This document shows, one piece after another, positions 1 to 11,494 of a DNA stretch of 64,000 nt. A program made the translations under genes and the position numbers. The notes under the pieces are model-generated. The model saw nothing but the letters and a program-made list of their open reading frames with translations, was not told the origin of the DNA and did not search any database. The stretch comes from Colocasia esculenta (taxonomy: Eukaryota; Streptophyta; Magnoliopsida; Alismatales; Araceae). The stretch spans positions 5,844,712 through 5,908,711 of the forward strand of contig CM024759.1 in NCBI GenBank assembly GCA_014218235.1, written 5' to 3'. The first letter of the stretch is position 1; each line of letters starts with the position of its first letter.

Positions 1-1389
1 TGGGGTGGTCATAATATAAATTGTGTCCAACACAGGCGACGCCAATCAACACCAGAGTCGCGATGGACCAACCCATTGCCTTTCCTTCTGAATCGCGACA
101 TCTGGTTCCATCGCCTTTCAGACGACAGAACAAAGACCTAAAACCTCATTCCGGAAATCACCATAAATTGCTACACATGCAGATAAAGTAGGAAATAAGC
201 TTATAAATAAAACCCTAAGCATGCTTCCTATCATGTTCAAATGATTCTCAAGCTAAATCTCATAAACCCTAATCCGCACATGCCATACAAGCTAAAACGT
301 GGGAAAGTTCCCCTACCAACACAATAAATGCTAAACCGACGCTGTCTAGACATTCCCCGCGCTCCGAAGCACCTCCTCACGGTGGAACCACACGGAACAG
401 AAAGCAAAAACCCCGAAATCACCTTAAGATCTCACAGAAGTCTCTATAACACTCCCCCTTAGCTGAACAGTGCAACTGCACTGTTCGCCCAAGGGCAGAG
501 GCCCAAAATACACAAGAGTTAAATCACGACGTAGCGGGCCGTTGCGTTTCAAAATGCAACGTACCTCACTGTCGTAATTAAACACCGACACTCCTGCATG
601 CGCCATACAGCACGCATGCAATGGCGCCCACGTAAAGTGGTACTAAAATGCGATGTAGCAGGTTGTCACGTTTCATTAAGAAACGTGACGACTGTGTTGG
701 TCGCGTTCTTAATGAACCCGCCAGAGGTCTGTTTGGGCTGGGATCTCCAACCCTCCACCCTCCCATCTGCTACACAAACCTGTAAAACTCATGCACACAC
801 ACACACATACTCAGCTAATGGGCTACACACTAGCCCCGAAACCCGGTAAACCACAATTCGAACATTCAAGATATTACAGTTAATGAGCAGCAGATAATGA
901 TATAAAAACAATCACATGAACAACATAAATTTTATCCTGGTTCATATCTCCTATCACAAGGAGTCCTACGTCTAGTCCCTAAGCAACAACTTGGGATTCC
1001 ACTAATCAAAGGTACAGTCCCCCTCAAGGACGCTTAATCATCCAACACCAGCTGGCCTTCTCTTCACTCCACGAAGAGGCAATACACCACCTGTTACAAC
1101 ATGTCTTCCTTTCTACACAAGAGATCCACCCACCAACTACACAACATGTCTTCTCTTCACGTAAGACGAGGAGCACTCAAAGAAGAGTAAAGAAGTGACG
1201 ACCCCTAGACCAAGCTAATAGCAACAATACAGTGCTTGATCTGAGGCAGAATCTGAGAGACTAAAAGAACTACACTAAGAAGAGAATCTCTTAGATCTAA
1301 AACAAGATCTCACACTCTAGAAGGAATGGAAGAACAGTACTTTGTGGAGAGCTAAGAGCAAGAGTCTTTTTATGAATGAATGAGCGAGC
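1..1389. other. Unassigned repeat-like flank without a gene
   Basis: I see no convincing gene. The stretch holds two related hairpin units (about 526-561 and 647-690), a short CA microsatellite near 790-805, and from about 940 a CT-rich leader-like sequence. That last part resembles the conserved part of some Copia LTRs, but I could not find LTR ends, a primer site or coding sequence. It continues beyond the Tekay element at 10844 and is the target into which that element inserted. The Copia suggestion is a weak inference. Confidence 0.3.
541..689. repeat. Pair of diverged units, each with a small hairpin
   Basis: The stem GTTGC/GCAAC at 541-545 and 556-560 sits in a unit with the same layout as a second unit, whose stem is GTCACGTTTC/GAAACGTGAC at 665-674 and 680-689. 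Both stems follow a related GTAGC-GG sequence. The stem bases that differ between units (TG versus CA) differ on both sides, so pairing is kept. Function unknown. Confidence 0.45.
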
Positions 1390-1394
1390 TCTTC
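1390..1394. repeat. Target site duplication TCTTC, left of Tekay element
   Basis: TCTTC directly precedes the 5' LTR and recurs at 10839-10843 directly after the 3' LTR. A perfect 5-bp duplication is the expected footprint of a gypsy integrase and fixes both ends of the element. Confidence 0.9.
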
Positions 1395-2329
1395 TGTAAC
1401 GTCGCGTGCTTTTCGGATCCATGCGGATCGTGTGTGTTGTGAATGTGGCGGCCATTGTGAGGCCATTGTGGGTCAGTTGTGTAGAATGTGTAATGTGAAT
1501 GCGTGCCTTGAGCAGGTGAAGAGCAGGGTTGGTCCTGAATTGAAACAGGACATGCTGCTGTTCTGTTGAAGTTGGCGGCCAAGGGGTGGCCGTTGACTGT
1601 TGGCGTCCAGATTCATGGACGTTTACTGCATGAACTTGGCGGCAGTAGATGTGGACGTTTAGACTGGCGGTGGTTATTAGCGGCATGGGGGTTGACGCCA
1701 ACCTGAGAATGGTGCAGGTTATAGGCTCACCCGAGGGCAGTTCTCTCAGCTCTCACTCATTCCCTCTTGCCCCAGCTTGCTGCCCCCGAGTCTTTGAAGC
1801 TTCTAACAGGTTCCGAGGAGTAGTTGGACGATTGTAGAACGCGCGGCGTCGCCGAATTACGCAAGGAAACGTCGCGGCATGGTGCAATTCGCGCGGGAGC
1901 TCGCGGAGGGCTCGGCGTGAACCGGGGGATTGCGGGAGATTCTAACGCGTTCTGAGGTAGGGGACGAACCCGTTAAACTCCGTAGAAACATTAAAATACA
2001 TCGTAATCACCTGAATCAGCATGATAATCCATGTTTGGATAGAGTTACACCATGCGGGATAAAGGGTGGTTTGAGTTATTTAATGTTCAGAGCATGTTTT
2101 AGTGGGTTGCATTGGGTTATGATATGTTAAAGGGTATGCATTTGCATGTTTTTCAGTAATTAGAACAGTTAGAAAACCCGCAGGGCCGGATTAGGGTTTC
2201 TGCAGGGTTTATGGTCGGAGAACTTGGCGTCAACATCGCTTGCCGCCAAGATCCTCAGCCAAGAGGTTGACGGCCAGGGACCTTGCCGTCTACTCCCTGT
2301 AAACGGCAGTCGATGTGGCCGCCTACTTC

Positions 2330-2337
2330 TATATAAG
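2330..2337 (+). promoter_or_regulatory. TATA box of the Tekay LTR
   Basis: TATATAAG in the pattern TCTATATAAGCAG, the best core promoter match in the LTR, with an identical copy at 9487-9494 in the 3' LTR. Transcription would be expected to start roughly 30 bases downstream, near 2360, which would put the hairpin cluster in the transcript leader. Confidence 0.7.
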
Positions 2338-2374
2338 CAGAAATGACTAAGTACAATAATTATTGATAATGCAT

Positions 2375-2438
2375 GTGTGTTAACACATGAAGTGCACTGA
2401 GTGCACTTGGTTTACGTGTTTAGCATACAAGGTATGCT
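2375..2438 (+). promoter_or_regulatory. Three adjacent hairpins in the LTR leader
   Basis: Three perfect inverted repeats follow each other: the palindrome TGTGTTAACACA at 2375-2386, a 9-bp stem AAGTGCACT/AGTGCACTT at 2390-2408, and a 7-bp stem AGCATAC/GTATGCT at 2422-2438. The second and third are preserved in the 3' LTR; the first loses one base there. The position just after the presumed start suggests a structured R-region leader. Confidence 0.5.
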
Positions 2439-2576
2439 GTTAATTGTTTACTTCGGTGACTGCGCGTTGTGTACGCAAGTCAGTTGGGTTCACGTGTAGT
2501 GGACCAGTGGTTACTTGTGGTTTACGTGAGGTTTCACGTGGTTTGTGTGTGACGTGCACGTGGTTCTGTGTACGTG
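2414..2576 (+). promoter_or_regulatory. Cluster of seven ACGTG motifs
   Basis: ACGTG occurs at 2414, 2492, 2524, 2536, 2552, 2558 and 2572, several as full CACGTG or CACGTGG. In plants ACGT cores of this kind bind bZIP and bHLH factors (G-box/ABRE-like). The cluster lies downstream of the TATA box, so its use as an enhancer is inference. Confidence 0.45.
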
Positions 2577-3684
2577 GCGAGTAGTACGACGCCTACCGTG
2601 GTTACCTCTCCAGTTGGGTGCCCCAGGTTCTTTGTGAGCCAGGCTGTTAGCTCGGGGCCTTGTCCCGGTACTTGTGCTGTACCGTCGAGGTCTGAGTCGT
2701 CTGACCTGGACACCCTCACTCTTGTGTTGAGTTGCACGTCTGGCTGAGGGAAAGACGACAGTGGGACAGTGACAGTTGTGGTTGTTTTTAGTCACTTGTA
2801 GCGCGCTCGTAGTTGGGGGTACGGACACCAGTAGTCGACACTGGACCCCAGCTAGTCCTTTTTCCAGTGCCTCACTCTAGCGAGCCCAGGCCAGGGTCTC
2901 TGGAGGTGCCAGGCATGGGCCTGTGACCGTGTGGTTTACAGGTGGTGGTGTTTAGTTGGTCTCCACAGTTGCTTGTCTTTTCTCATGGAGCGGCAGCTGG
3001 ACCTTTCGTTCGTGGCTGCGAGACTGAGAGGTAGACCTGTGTTAGTTTGTCCGAGTCAGTTTCTGGTGTCGCGAACCAGTTCACGTGGCTCGTGTTGGCT
3101 ATCTCTACTCTAGCTTGTACACCTGTTTGGGTTTGCCGTTTAATTATTACAGCTGTTTCTTGTAGTCGGTAGACGGTGAGTAGTTTTACAGCTTTACTTA
3201 CCTGCTTAGCTGTTTTATATATATATTGTTGGTACTGTTTACTGTTTCGTACCTGTGGTTTGTGGTTTGTTCGGCTTTGGGGGAGTTCCCTACTGAGCCA
3301 GTGACTAGAGAGGCTCACCCCCCTACCCCCACAGGTGAGAGTGAGGAGGACGTTTCTCGTCCGACGTCCAGTTCAGGGCCGCGTCGTAGCGGTGCAGGGT
3401 CAGTACCTCCAGCAGAGTAGTTCCAGCAGTGTAGTTTTGTAGTTGTTTACTTTCTTTTGTTGTATCTCGGGGTATGCCCCAGACTCTTGTACATCTTTAC
3501 AGTTTTAATGGAATACGGCTATGTGAATTGTGAAAAATTATATATGAAATGTGGTGTGTTCCTTTATGTTTACACGGACTGTGGTTTGGTTTCCCTTGCG
3601 AGGCTTCGGCCCGTTCGCGGGAGGCGGACTCGGATCAAGTGCGTTATTGGTTTAACGGGCTTGACCGAGGCGTTCAGTCACAGT

Positions 3685-3696
3685 TGGTATCAGAGC
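3685..3696 (+). other. Primer binding site, initiator tRNA-Met
   Basis: TGGTATCAGAGC starts two bases after the 5' LTR. It is complementary to the 3' end of plant initiator tRNA-Met, the usual primer of Tekay and related elements. Confidence 0.93.
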
Positions 3697-3837
3697 AAGG
3701 TCCGTGTTAATATAAGGGAATTAAAAAGATGCATAGCCTTATTTTGGTCATATTACACTGCTGGTAGGGACCCTGGTTTTCGATAAATAGTGGTTTTGAT
3801 TTTTGTTTGGTATTTTGTGTATGTAGAAATCTCTGGA

Positions 3838-5773
3838 ATGGCAGATAGAAGAGATTGGGGTGGTGGAGGAGATGATCCAGAGGAGAGTACCCAGCGGATG
3901 ATAGAGAGAATTTGGGAGAGCCTCACGGATATTCGAGCAAGAATGGACCAGCAGGCGCCAGTACCGCCAGTTGCAGTGCCACCTGGGGAAGGAGAGGCAG
4001 TACATGTTGCTCCAGTTCCGCCGAGAGTGGAGGTGCCTTTTGTAGCTCATGTGCCACCACCAGTGTTGTTAGCGGAAGAACCAGTGTTGCAGGTTGAAAA
4101 GTTTCTGAGATTGCAGCCGCCTACTTATTCGGGAGGGCCGAATCCAGATACAACTGAGCACTGGGTTCATGAAATTGAGAGAGTTTTTGCGACTATGAGA
4201 TGTCCGGCAGTGGACAGAGTGGTATTGGCTGCTTACCAGTTGAGGGGTTTTGCCTTGGAATGGTGGCGATTGAAGATGCAAACCACCTTCGCAGGTAGGA
4301 CAGAGGAAGCCATCACTTGGTCGGAGTTTCTTGACGTATTTAACGATACGTTCTTTCCGATCCAAGTGCAGCAAGTGAAAAGAGAGCAATTCCGAACTCT
4401 CCAGCAAAGTAACTCTTCAGTCTTAGAGTACCAGATGAGATTCATGGCACTTAGCCGTTATGCGCCATATGTGGTTTCTGATAATAATATGATGGTTGAG
4501 TATTTTATCAGAGGATTGAGAGTGGAATTACAGGATGCGATAGTACCTCTAATGTGCAAGACAATGGAAGAGGCAGCGCAGAGGGCAGCCACTTTAGAGA
4601 GGTCTATCTGGACTCGTCAGATGGGTGAGTCAGGCTCAGGTAGTTTCCGGCTACCGCAGCAGTCAGCAGGTGCGAGCAAGGGCAAGGCACCAGCAAGACC
4701 TTCTTCATCTGGTTTTGGGAAGTGGAGTCAGAAATTAAAGCAAGCACTTAAGGGAAAAGGAAGAGGATGGGGAGGTCGTCCGCAGTACCAACAGGGTCAT
4801 GGTAAGCCTGAGGTGGAGGAGTCTCAGCAGAGCACTGCCAGACAGCCTATGGTTCCTCCAGGGTACAAGTGTTATAATTGTAATCAGCCGGGACATTTGA
4901 TCCGCAATTGTCCCTATGCAAGAGAATATGGGTATGGCAGAGGTGTGCAGCAGCAGCAGCAGCCTCAGCAGTTCCAGCAGCCACAGGCAGGTCGTGGCAG
5001 AGGAGTACCGCAGCAGCAGGGGAGAGGCCGGGTTATGGCTATCACCCGAGCCCAGGCAGAGGCATCAAATATGATAGAAGGTACTTTACCTCTTTATGAA
5101 TATTCAGCAAGAGTATTATTTGATTCGGGTGCCTCTCATTCTTTTATTTCCGAAGAATTTCTGGATTGCATAGCTTGTCCATTGGAAGAAAAGTCTTGTG
5201 AATTAGTGGTAGAGGTTCCTTCAGGTGAGTTTTTGCTCACTTCGAGTTATATAGATGAAGCTCCAGTTATAATTGAAGGGAACCAGATGCCGGGTCGGTT
5301 GTATGCCCTGCAATTGTCAGATTATGATATTATTTTGGGTATGGACTGGCTTGAGATGTACGGAGCAATGCTTGATTGCAGAAAGAAAAGGATTAGATTT
5401 TGTCATCCTAATGGTGCAGTGTTTGAATACCAAGGTATGCCTTTTTATACCTCCAAGTTTCTAATTTCTGCAATTAAAGCTAGAAAGTTGATAAATGATG
5501 GGTGTGTGGCTTATTTAGCCGCAGTAAGCTTGGTAGAGGCCAGCCAGTCAGTAGAAGCAGTTCCCGTGGTTAGGGAATTTGCTGATGTTTTTCCTGAGGA
5601 TTTGCCTGGTTTAGCTCCACATAGAGAGGTGAACTTCACCATCGAGTTGCTGCCAGGTACCATGCCAATCTCTAAAGCTCCATATCGGATGGCACCAGCA
5701 GAACTCAAAGAGTTGAAAAAGCAATTAGAAGAATTGCTGCAAAAAGGTTTTATTAGACCGAGTCATTCCCTCG
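3838..5773 (+). pseudogene. Tekay gag-protease and start of RT, ends in frameshift
   Basis: The likely start is the ATG at 3838 (MADRRDW). An in-frame ATG at 3790 gives only a hydrophobic 16-residue lead. The Gag capsid domain follows after a proline-rich stretch (core PPTYSGGPNPDTTEHWV to ALSRYAPYV). A CCHC zinc knuckle, CYNCNQPGHLIRNC, lies near residue 343, and the aspartic protease motif VLFDSGASHSFIS near residue 425. The frame then enters the N-terminal part of RT but runs out of frame at about 5771, where one extra base precedes the conserved block, and stops at 5838. Gag would form the particle, and protease would cut the polyprotein. The break is not in a homopolymer, so it looks like a real mutation. 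Confidence 0.9.
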
Positions 5774-7672
5774 TGGGGAGCGCCGGTTTTATTTGTGAAA
5801 AAGAAAGATGGGAGTTTCCGGATGTGCATAGATTATAGAAAGCTGAATGATGTGACCATTAAGAATAAGTACCCGTTACCAAGAATAGATGATTTGTTTG
5901 ATCAGTTGCAGTCAGCCAAAGTGTTCTCTAAAATTGATTTGAGGTCCGGGTACCATCAGCTGAGAATCAGAGAAGAGGATATACACAAGACAACATTCAG
6001 GACTAGATATGGTCACTTTGAGTTTGTGGTAATGCCTTTTGGGTTGACTAATGCTCCTGCAGGCTTTATGGACCTGATGAATAGAATATTTCATCCATAT
6101 TTAGATCAATTTATTGTGGTCTTTATTGATGATATTCTAATTTATTCAGCGTCTGAAGAAGAGCATGCAGCTCATTTGAGGTTTACCTTGCAGTTGTTAA
6201 GAGATAACCAGCTGTTTGCTAAATTTAGTAAGTGTGAATTCTGGTTAAAGGAAATTCAGTTTTTGGGTCATGTTATCTCAGCTAAAGGAGTAGCAGTAGA
6301 CCCGAGTAAAGTGGAAGCTGTGTCTAGGTGGGAAGTGCCTAAGTCAATAACCGAGATTAGAAGTTTTCTGGGGTTGGCAGGTTATTATAGGCGCTTTATT
6401 CAAGATTTTTCCAAGATTGCAGCACCTATGACTAGATTGACCAGAAAGGGTGTGCCTTTTGTGTGGTCCGGTGAATGTCAAAGAAGTTTTGCGGAATTGA
6501 AGAAAAGACTTATATCAGCTCCTATCTTGACATTACCGGCAGGGAGTGGTGGTTTTGTGCTGTATACTGATGCTTCAAGGAGAGGTCTTGGAGCAGTGCT
6601 TATGCAGCATGGTAAAGTAATAGCCTATGCATCCAGGCAATTGAAGCCAGCAGAAGAAAATTACCCCACTCATGATTTAGAGTTGGCAGCAGTTGTTTTT
6701 GCTTTAAAAATGTGGAGGCATTATCTGTATGGCGAGAGATTTGAGATTTTTACCGATCATAAAAGCTTGAAGTATATTTTCTCGCAGAAAGATTTGAATC
6801 TTCGCCAGCGCAGATGGGTTGAATATTTGAAGGATTATGATTTCAGTTTGGCTTACCATCTGGGTAAGACCAATGTTGTAGCTGATGCTTTGAGTAGAAA
6901 AGCATATATGAATTTGATGATGATTAAAGAATGGAAATTGTATGAAGAAGTAGCGGAGAATTCCTTGTATGTGCCCAGCAGTCAGCGTCGGGCGATTTTA
7001 GCTGCCAGTGCAGTAGAGCCGTCTTTATATTGGCAGATCATTGAAGCTCAGAGAGAAGATGCAAGTTTACCTGAAATTGTAAAAATGGAAGGGGTTTCTA
7101 TTGATGATAATTTTGTAGTTAGGCTCCGAGGCAGGTTGTTTGTTCCTGCAGAAAGAGAGGTGAATCAGCGAGTTTTAGAAGAGGCTCATAAATCAAGGTA
7201 CACTATCCATCTAGGTAGTACCAAAATGTACCATGATTTAAGAAAACATTTTTGGTGGCCTCATATGAAGAAAGAAATAGCAGAATTTGTGGCAAGGTGT
7301 GCTGTTTGTCAGCAAATTAAAGCAGAGCATCAGAAGCATGGAGGTCTGTTGCAACCGTTACCCATTCCACAGTGGAAGTGGGATGATATTGCAATGGATT
7401 TTGTGGCAGGTTTACCAAGGACGAGTTCAGGACATAATGGAATATGGGTGTTTGTTGACAGATTGACCAAGGTCTGCAGATTAGTGGCAGTAAGTATGTC
7501 TTGGATAGTGGACAGATTGGCAAATATTTATGTTGAAAGAATTGTTCCACTACATGGTATTCCGAAGACCATTGTATCTGATAGAGATCCAAGATTTACT
7601 TCTGGTTTTTGGAGAAGTTTGCAGAAGGTAATTGGTTCTGAGTTGAGGTATAGCTCCGCTTATCATCCCTAG
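5774..7672 (+). pseudogene. Tekay reverse transcriptase, RNase H and integrase N-terminal part
   Basis: This frame continues the polyprotein: RT with MCIDYRKLN, MPFGLTNAPAGF and the catalytic FIDD (6122-6133); RNase H from LYTDASRRGLGAV; then the integrase zinc domain with two His and the CAVCQQ cysteines. Two of the three catalytic acids of the integrase core are visible, in IAMDF and VSDRDPRF. The frame ends at TAG 7670-7672, directly after YHP, where the family has glutamine. A CAG to TAG change explains it and fits cytosine deamination at a CHG site. RT would copy the element RNA into DNA in the cytoplasmic particle, and integrase would insert it. The stop removes the third catalytic residue, so this copy cannot make integrase. 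Confidence 0.92.
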
Positions 7673-8434
7673 ACAGATGGTCAGACAGAAAGGACCATTC
7701 AGACAATTGAAGATATGTTGCGAGCTTGTTGTTTAGTTTGGGGAGGCAGTTGGGAGCATCATTTGGGTATGGTTGAGTTTGCCTACAATAATAGTTATCA
7801 TACTAGTCTTGGAATGGCACCGTATGAAGCTTTGTATGGAAGGCCATGTAGAACTCCATTGAACTGGCATGAAGTGGGAGAAAGGCAATTAGTAGGCCCT
7901 GAATTGATTCAGCAAACCACGGAAGTGGTAAAGCTTATCAAAGAGAAATTGCAAGCAGCCCAAAGTAGGCAGAAAAGTTATGCAGATGTGCGGAGGAGAC
8001 CACTTCAGTTTGAGGTGGGAGATTTTGTTTTTCTGAGAGTTTCTCCAAGTAAGGGAATTATGAGGTTTGGTAAGTCCGGAAAGTTGAGTCCAAGATATGT
8101 GGGACCTTTCCAGGTGATTGAAAGAATTGGGGAAACCGCTTATAGGCTGGATTTGCCAGCAGATTTTGCAGATGTGCATGATATTTTCCATGTTTCTATG
8201 TTGAGAAAATGTATTGAAGATCCAGCGCAAATAATTAGATATCAAGGTGGTGACCTGAGGCCGGACATGACATTGCCAGAATATCCGGTGCAGATCACAG
8301 ATCGAAAAATGAAGAAGTTAAGAAATAAAGAAATTGAGCTAGTAAAAGTGAGATGGGAGAATAGATTGGGAGGTGAGGATACCTGGGAGTTGGCCACAGA
8401 AATGGATAAAGGGTATCCCTATTTGTTTATGTAA
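7673..8434 (+). pseudogene. Tekay integrase C-terminal half with chromodomain-like tail
   Basis: Same frame as the preceding part, resuming after the stop with TDGQTERTIQTIEDML, which holds the third catalytic acid. It continues through FAYNNSYHTSLGMAPYEALYG, the GPF/Y-type region (LSPRYVGPFQVIERIGETAYRL) and VHDIFHVSMLRKC. The last 60 or so residues (ending WELATEMDKGYPYLFM) resemble the degenerate chromodomain of Tekay elements, which in this group is thought to guide integration to chromatin. The stop codon at 8432-8434 is followed by a short 3' untranslated region. Confidence 0.88.
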
Positions 8435-8551
8435 GTTTATGTATTATCTTTTTAGATGATAGTGTTTGTAAAGTTGTGTATGTTTAAGTTGTTTGACTCT
8501 GTGTTGTGTTATGAATTTCGAGGTCGAAATTTTCTTTTTAGATGATAGTAA
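8435..8551 (+). other. Tekay 3' untranslated region with altered polypurine tract
   Basis: The motif GAATTTCGAGGTCGAAATT, typical just upstream of chromovirus polypurine tracts, is at about 8513-8531. The expected purine run before the 3' LTR is absent; in its place is TTTTTAGATGATAGTAA. A 17-bp string (TCTTTTTAGATGATAGT) occurs at both 8447-8463 and 8533-8549, as if a local duplication or patch had replaced the tract. Confidence 0.6.
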
Positions 8552-10838
8552 TGTAACGTCGCGTGCTTTTCGGATCCATGCGGATCGTGTGTGTTGTGAA
8601 TGTGGCGGCCATTGTGAGGCCAATGTGGGTCAGTTGTGTAGAATGTGTAATGTGAATGCGTGGCTTGAGCAGGTGAAGAGCAGGGTTGGTCCTGAATTGA
8701 AACAGGACATGCTGCTGTTCTGTTGAAGTTGGCGGCCAAGGGGTGGCCGTTGACTGTTGGCGTCCAGATTCATGGACGTTTACTGCATGAACTTGGCGGC
8801 AGTAGATGTGGACGTTTAGACTGGCGGTGGTTATTAGAAGCATGGGGGTTGACGCCAACCTGAGAATGGTGCAGGTTATAGGCTCACCCGAGGGCAGTTC
8901 TCTCAGCTCTCACTCATTCCCTCTTGCCCCAGCTTGCTGCCCCCGAGTCTTTGAAGCTTCTAACAGGTTCCGAGGAGTAGTTGGACGATTGTAGAACGCG
9001 CGGCGTCGCCGAATTACGCAAGGAAACGTCGCGGCGTGGTGCAATTTGCGTGGGAGCTCGCGGAGGGCTCGGCGTGAACCGGGGGATTGCGGGAGATTCT
9101 AACGCGTTCTGAGGTAGGGGACGAACCCGTTAAACTCCGTAGAAACATTAAAATACATCGTAATCACCTGAATCAGCATGATAATCCATGTTTGGATAGA
9201 GTTACACCATGCGGGATAAAGGGTGGTTTGAGTTATTTAATGTTCAGAGCATGTTTTAGTGGGTTGCATTGGGTTATGATATGTTAAAGGGTATGCATTT
9301 GCATGTTTTTCAGTAATTAGAACAGTTAGAAAACCCGCAGGGCCGGATTAGGGTTTCTGCAGGGTTTATGGTCGGAGAACTTGGCGTCAACATCGCTTGC
9401 CGCCAAGATCCTCAGCCAAGAGGTTGACGGCCAGGGACCTTGCCGTCTACTCCCTGTAAACGGTAGTCGATGTGGCCGCCTACTTCTATATAAGCAGAAA
9501 TGACTAAGTACAATAATTATTGATAATGCATGTTGTTAACACATGAAGTGCACTGAGTGCACTTGGTTTACGTGTTTAGCATACAAGGTATGCTGTTAAT
9601 TGTTTACTTCGGTGACTGCGCGTTGTATACGCAAGTCAGTTGGGTTCACGTGTAGTGGACCAGTGGTTACTTGTGGTTTACGTGAGGTTTCACGTGGTTT
9701 GTGTGTGACGTGCACGTGGTTCTGTGTACGTGGCGAGTAGTACGACGCCTACCGTGGTTACCTCTCCAGTTGGGTGCCCCAGGTTCTTTGTGAGCCAGGC
9801 TGTTAGCTCGGGGCCTTGTCCCGGTACTTGTGCTGTACCGTCGAGGTCTGAGTCGTCTGACCTGGACACCCTCACTCTTGTGTTGAGTTGCACGTCTGGC
9901 TGAGGGAAAGACGACAGTGGGACAGTGACAGTTGTGGTTGTTTTTAGTCACTTGTAGCGCGCTCGTAGTTGGGGGTACGGACACCAGTAGTCGACACTGG
10001 ACCCCAGCTAGTCCTTTTTCCAGTGCCTCACTCTAGCGAGCCCAGGCCAGGGTCTCTGGAGGTGCCAGGCATGGGCCTGTGACCGTGTGGTTTACAGGTG
10101 GTGGTGTTTAGTTGGTCTCCACAGTTGCTTGTCTTTTCTCGTGGAGCGGCAGCTGGACCTTTCGTCCGTGGCTGCGAGACTGAGAGGTAGACCTGTGTTA
10201 GTTTGTCCGAGTCAGTTTCTGGTGTCGCGAACCAGTTCACGTGGCTCGTGTTGGCTGTCTCTACTCTAGCTTGTACACCTGTTTGGGTTTGCCGTTTAAT
10301 TATTACAGCTGTTTCTTGTAGTGGGCAGACAGTGAGTAGTTTTACAGCTTTACTTACCTGCTTAGCTGTTATATATATATATTGTTAGTACTGTTTACTA
10401 TTTCGTACCTGTGGTTTGTGGTTTGTTCGGCTTTGGGGGAGTTCCCTACTGAGCCAGTGACTAGAGAGGCTCACCCCCCTACCCCCACAGGTGAGAGTGA
10501 GGAGGACGTTTCTCGTCCGACGTCCAGCTCAGGGCCGCGTCGTAGCGGTGCAGGGTCAGTACCTCCAGCAGAGTAGTTCCAGCAGTGTAGTTTTGTAGTT
10601 GTTTACTTTCTTTTGTTGTATCTCGGGGTATGCCCCAGACTCTTGTACATCTTTACAGTTTTAATGAAATACGGCTATGTGAATTGTGAAAAATTATATA
10701 TGAAATGTGGTGTGTTCCTTTATGTTTACACGGACTGTGGTTTGGTTTCCCTTGCGAGGCTTCGGCCCGTTCGCGGGAGGCGGACTCGGATCAAGTGCGT
10801 TATTGGTTTAACGGGCTTGACCGAGGCGTTCCGTCACA
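8552..10838 (+). repeat. 3' LTR of Tekay element
   Basis: A direct copy of 1395-3682. Reading the two side by side I count 21 substitutions and one single-base length change, about 0.9%. TATA box at 9487-9494. Ends CACA at 10838. Confidence 0.93.
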
Positions 10839-10843
10839 TCTTC
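10839..10843. repeat. Target site duplication TCTTC, right of Tekay element
   Basis: Perfect partner of 1390-1394. Confidence 0.9.
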
Positions 10844-11490
10844 TTTCTTTCTGTAAAAAAAATTGATCTTTCATTCGCCAACACACTTCTATTTATCTTC
10901 TCTTAAAAAAAATATCTGTTGAAGTGTCCCTTGTCTCTCATCTTGAAACATGTCTACTGATAGTTGTAGCAGGTCCAATCGTAAGAAACTCGGAAATCCT
11001 GCAAATAATAAATACTTGGATAGAGACATGGTGAGAGAGAGATCATATGGATATCTTCTTTACTTCGGTCAACATGATATGCCCAATGTTGTAAACGTGT
11101 GTGACTACCGGAAACCTGTAGACAATAAATGCTGGAAAATAGACAACTCATTTATATCTAAACTGTCAATCAATGTCACTAGCCATACTGCAGGAGGATA
11201 TACTAAAGAGGAAACACCATTCTGTCATCCTTTAAAGTGTAGCTGATATGTCATGAAAGTGGTAATAGTAAAAGATGATGTGCATAGAGTCTGTACCCAA
11301 GATAGAACAATAAATGCCTTAGTGAAAAGGATACGCAACATTTTACGAAAAAGTTTGAAACCCATAACATTTAAAAATTAATTTGAAAGGAACTGTGAGG
11401 CAAAATAAGATTAAGACTAATTTATTATGTTCAATAAAACTTTAGTTATAACCATAATCAATATGATTATTGTAAAAGATATTTTCTAAG
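10844..11490. other. Unassigned flank with one short open frame
   Basis: Continuation of the pre-insertion site at 1-1389. A 98-codon open frame on the + strand (10950-11246, starting MSTDSCSRSN) has no motif I recognise, no clear promoter and ordinary AT-rich composition. I would not call it a gene without expression or conservation. Confidence 0.3.
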
Positions 11491-11494
11491 CAAT

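Larger units (their letters stand above)
1395..3682 (+). repeat. 5' LTR of Tekay element
   Basis: Begins TGTAACGTCGCG and ends GTCACA just before the primer site. It carries a TATA box at 2330 and, downstream, a cluster of hairpins and ACGTG motifs. Open frames inside it recur in the 3' LTR and show no protein family, so I treat them as non-coding. Confidence 0.93.
1395..10838 (+). mobile_element. Ty3/gypsy chromovirus, Tekay/Del-like, with both LTRs
   Basis: A 9,444-bp LTR retrotransposon with LTRs of 2,288 and 2,287 bp (TG...CA ends), an initiator tRNA-Met primer site, gag-pol on the + strand and flanking TCTTC duplications. Domain order is gag, protease, RT, RNase H, integrase, chromodomain-like tail, which is the gypsy order. 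The long LTRs and the C-terminal block after HDIFHVSMLRKC match the Tekay/Del clade of chromoviruses. The two LTRs differ by about 21 substitutions and one indel, so insertion is not recent. A frameshift and a stop codon make this copy non-autonomous. Confidence 0.93.

Noticed and set aside
10950..11246. 98-codon frame as a host gene
   Set aside because: No family, no splice or promoter evidence, and a repeat-like surrounding; kept only as an open frame.
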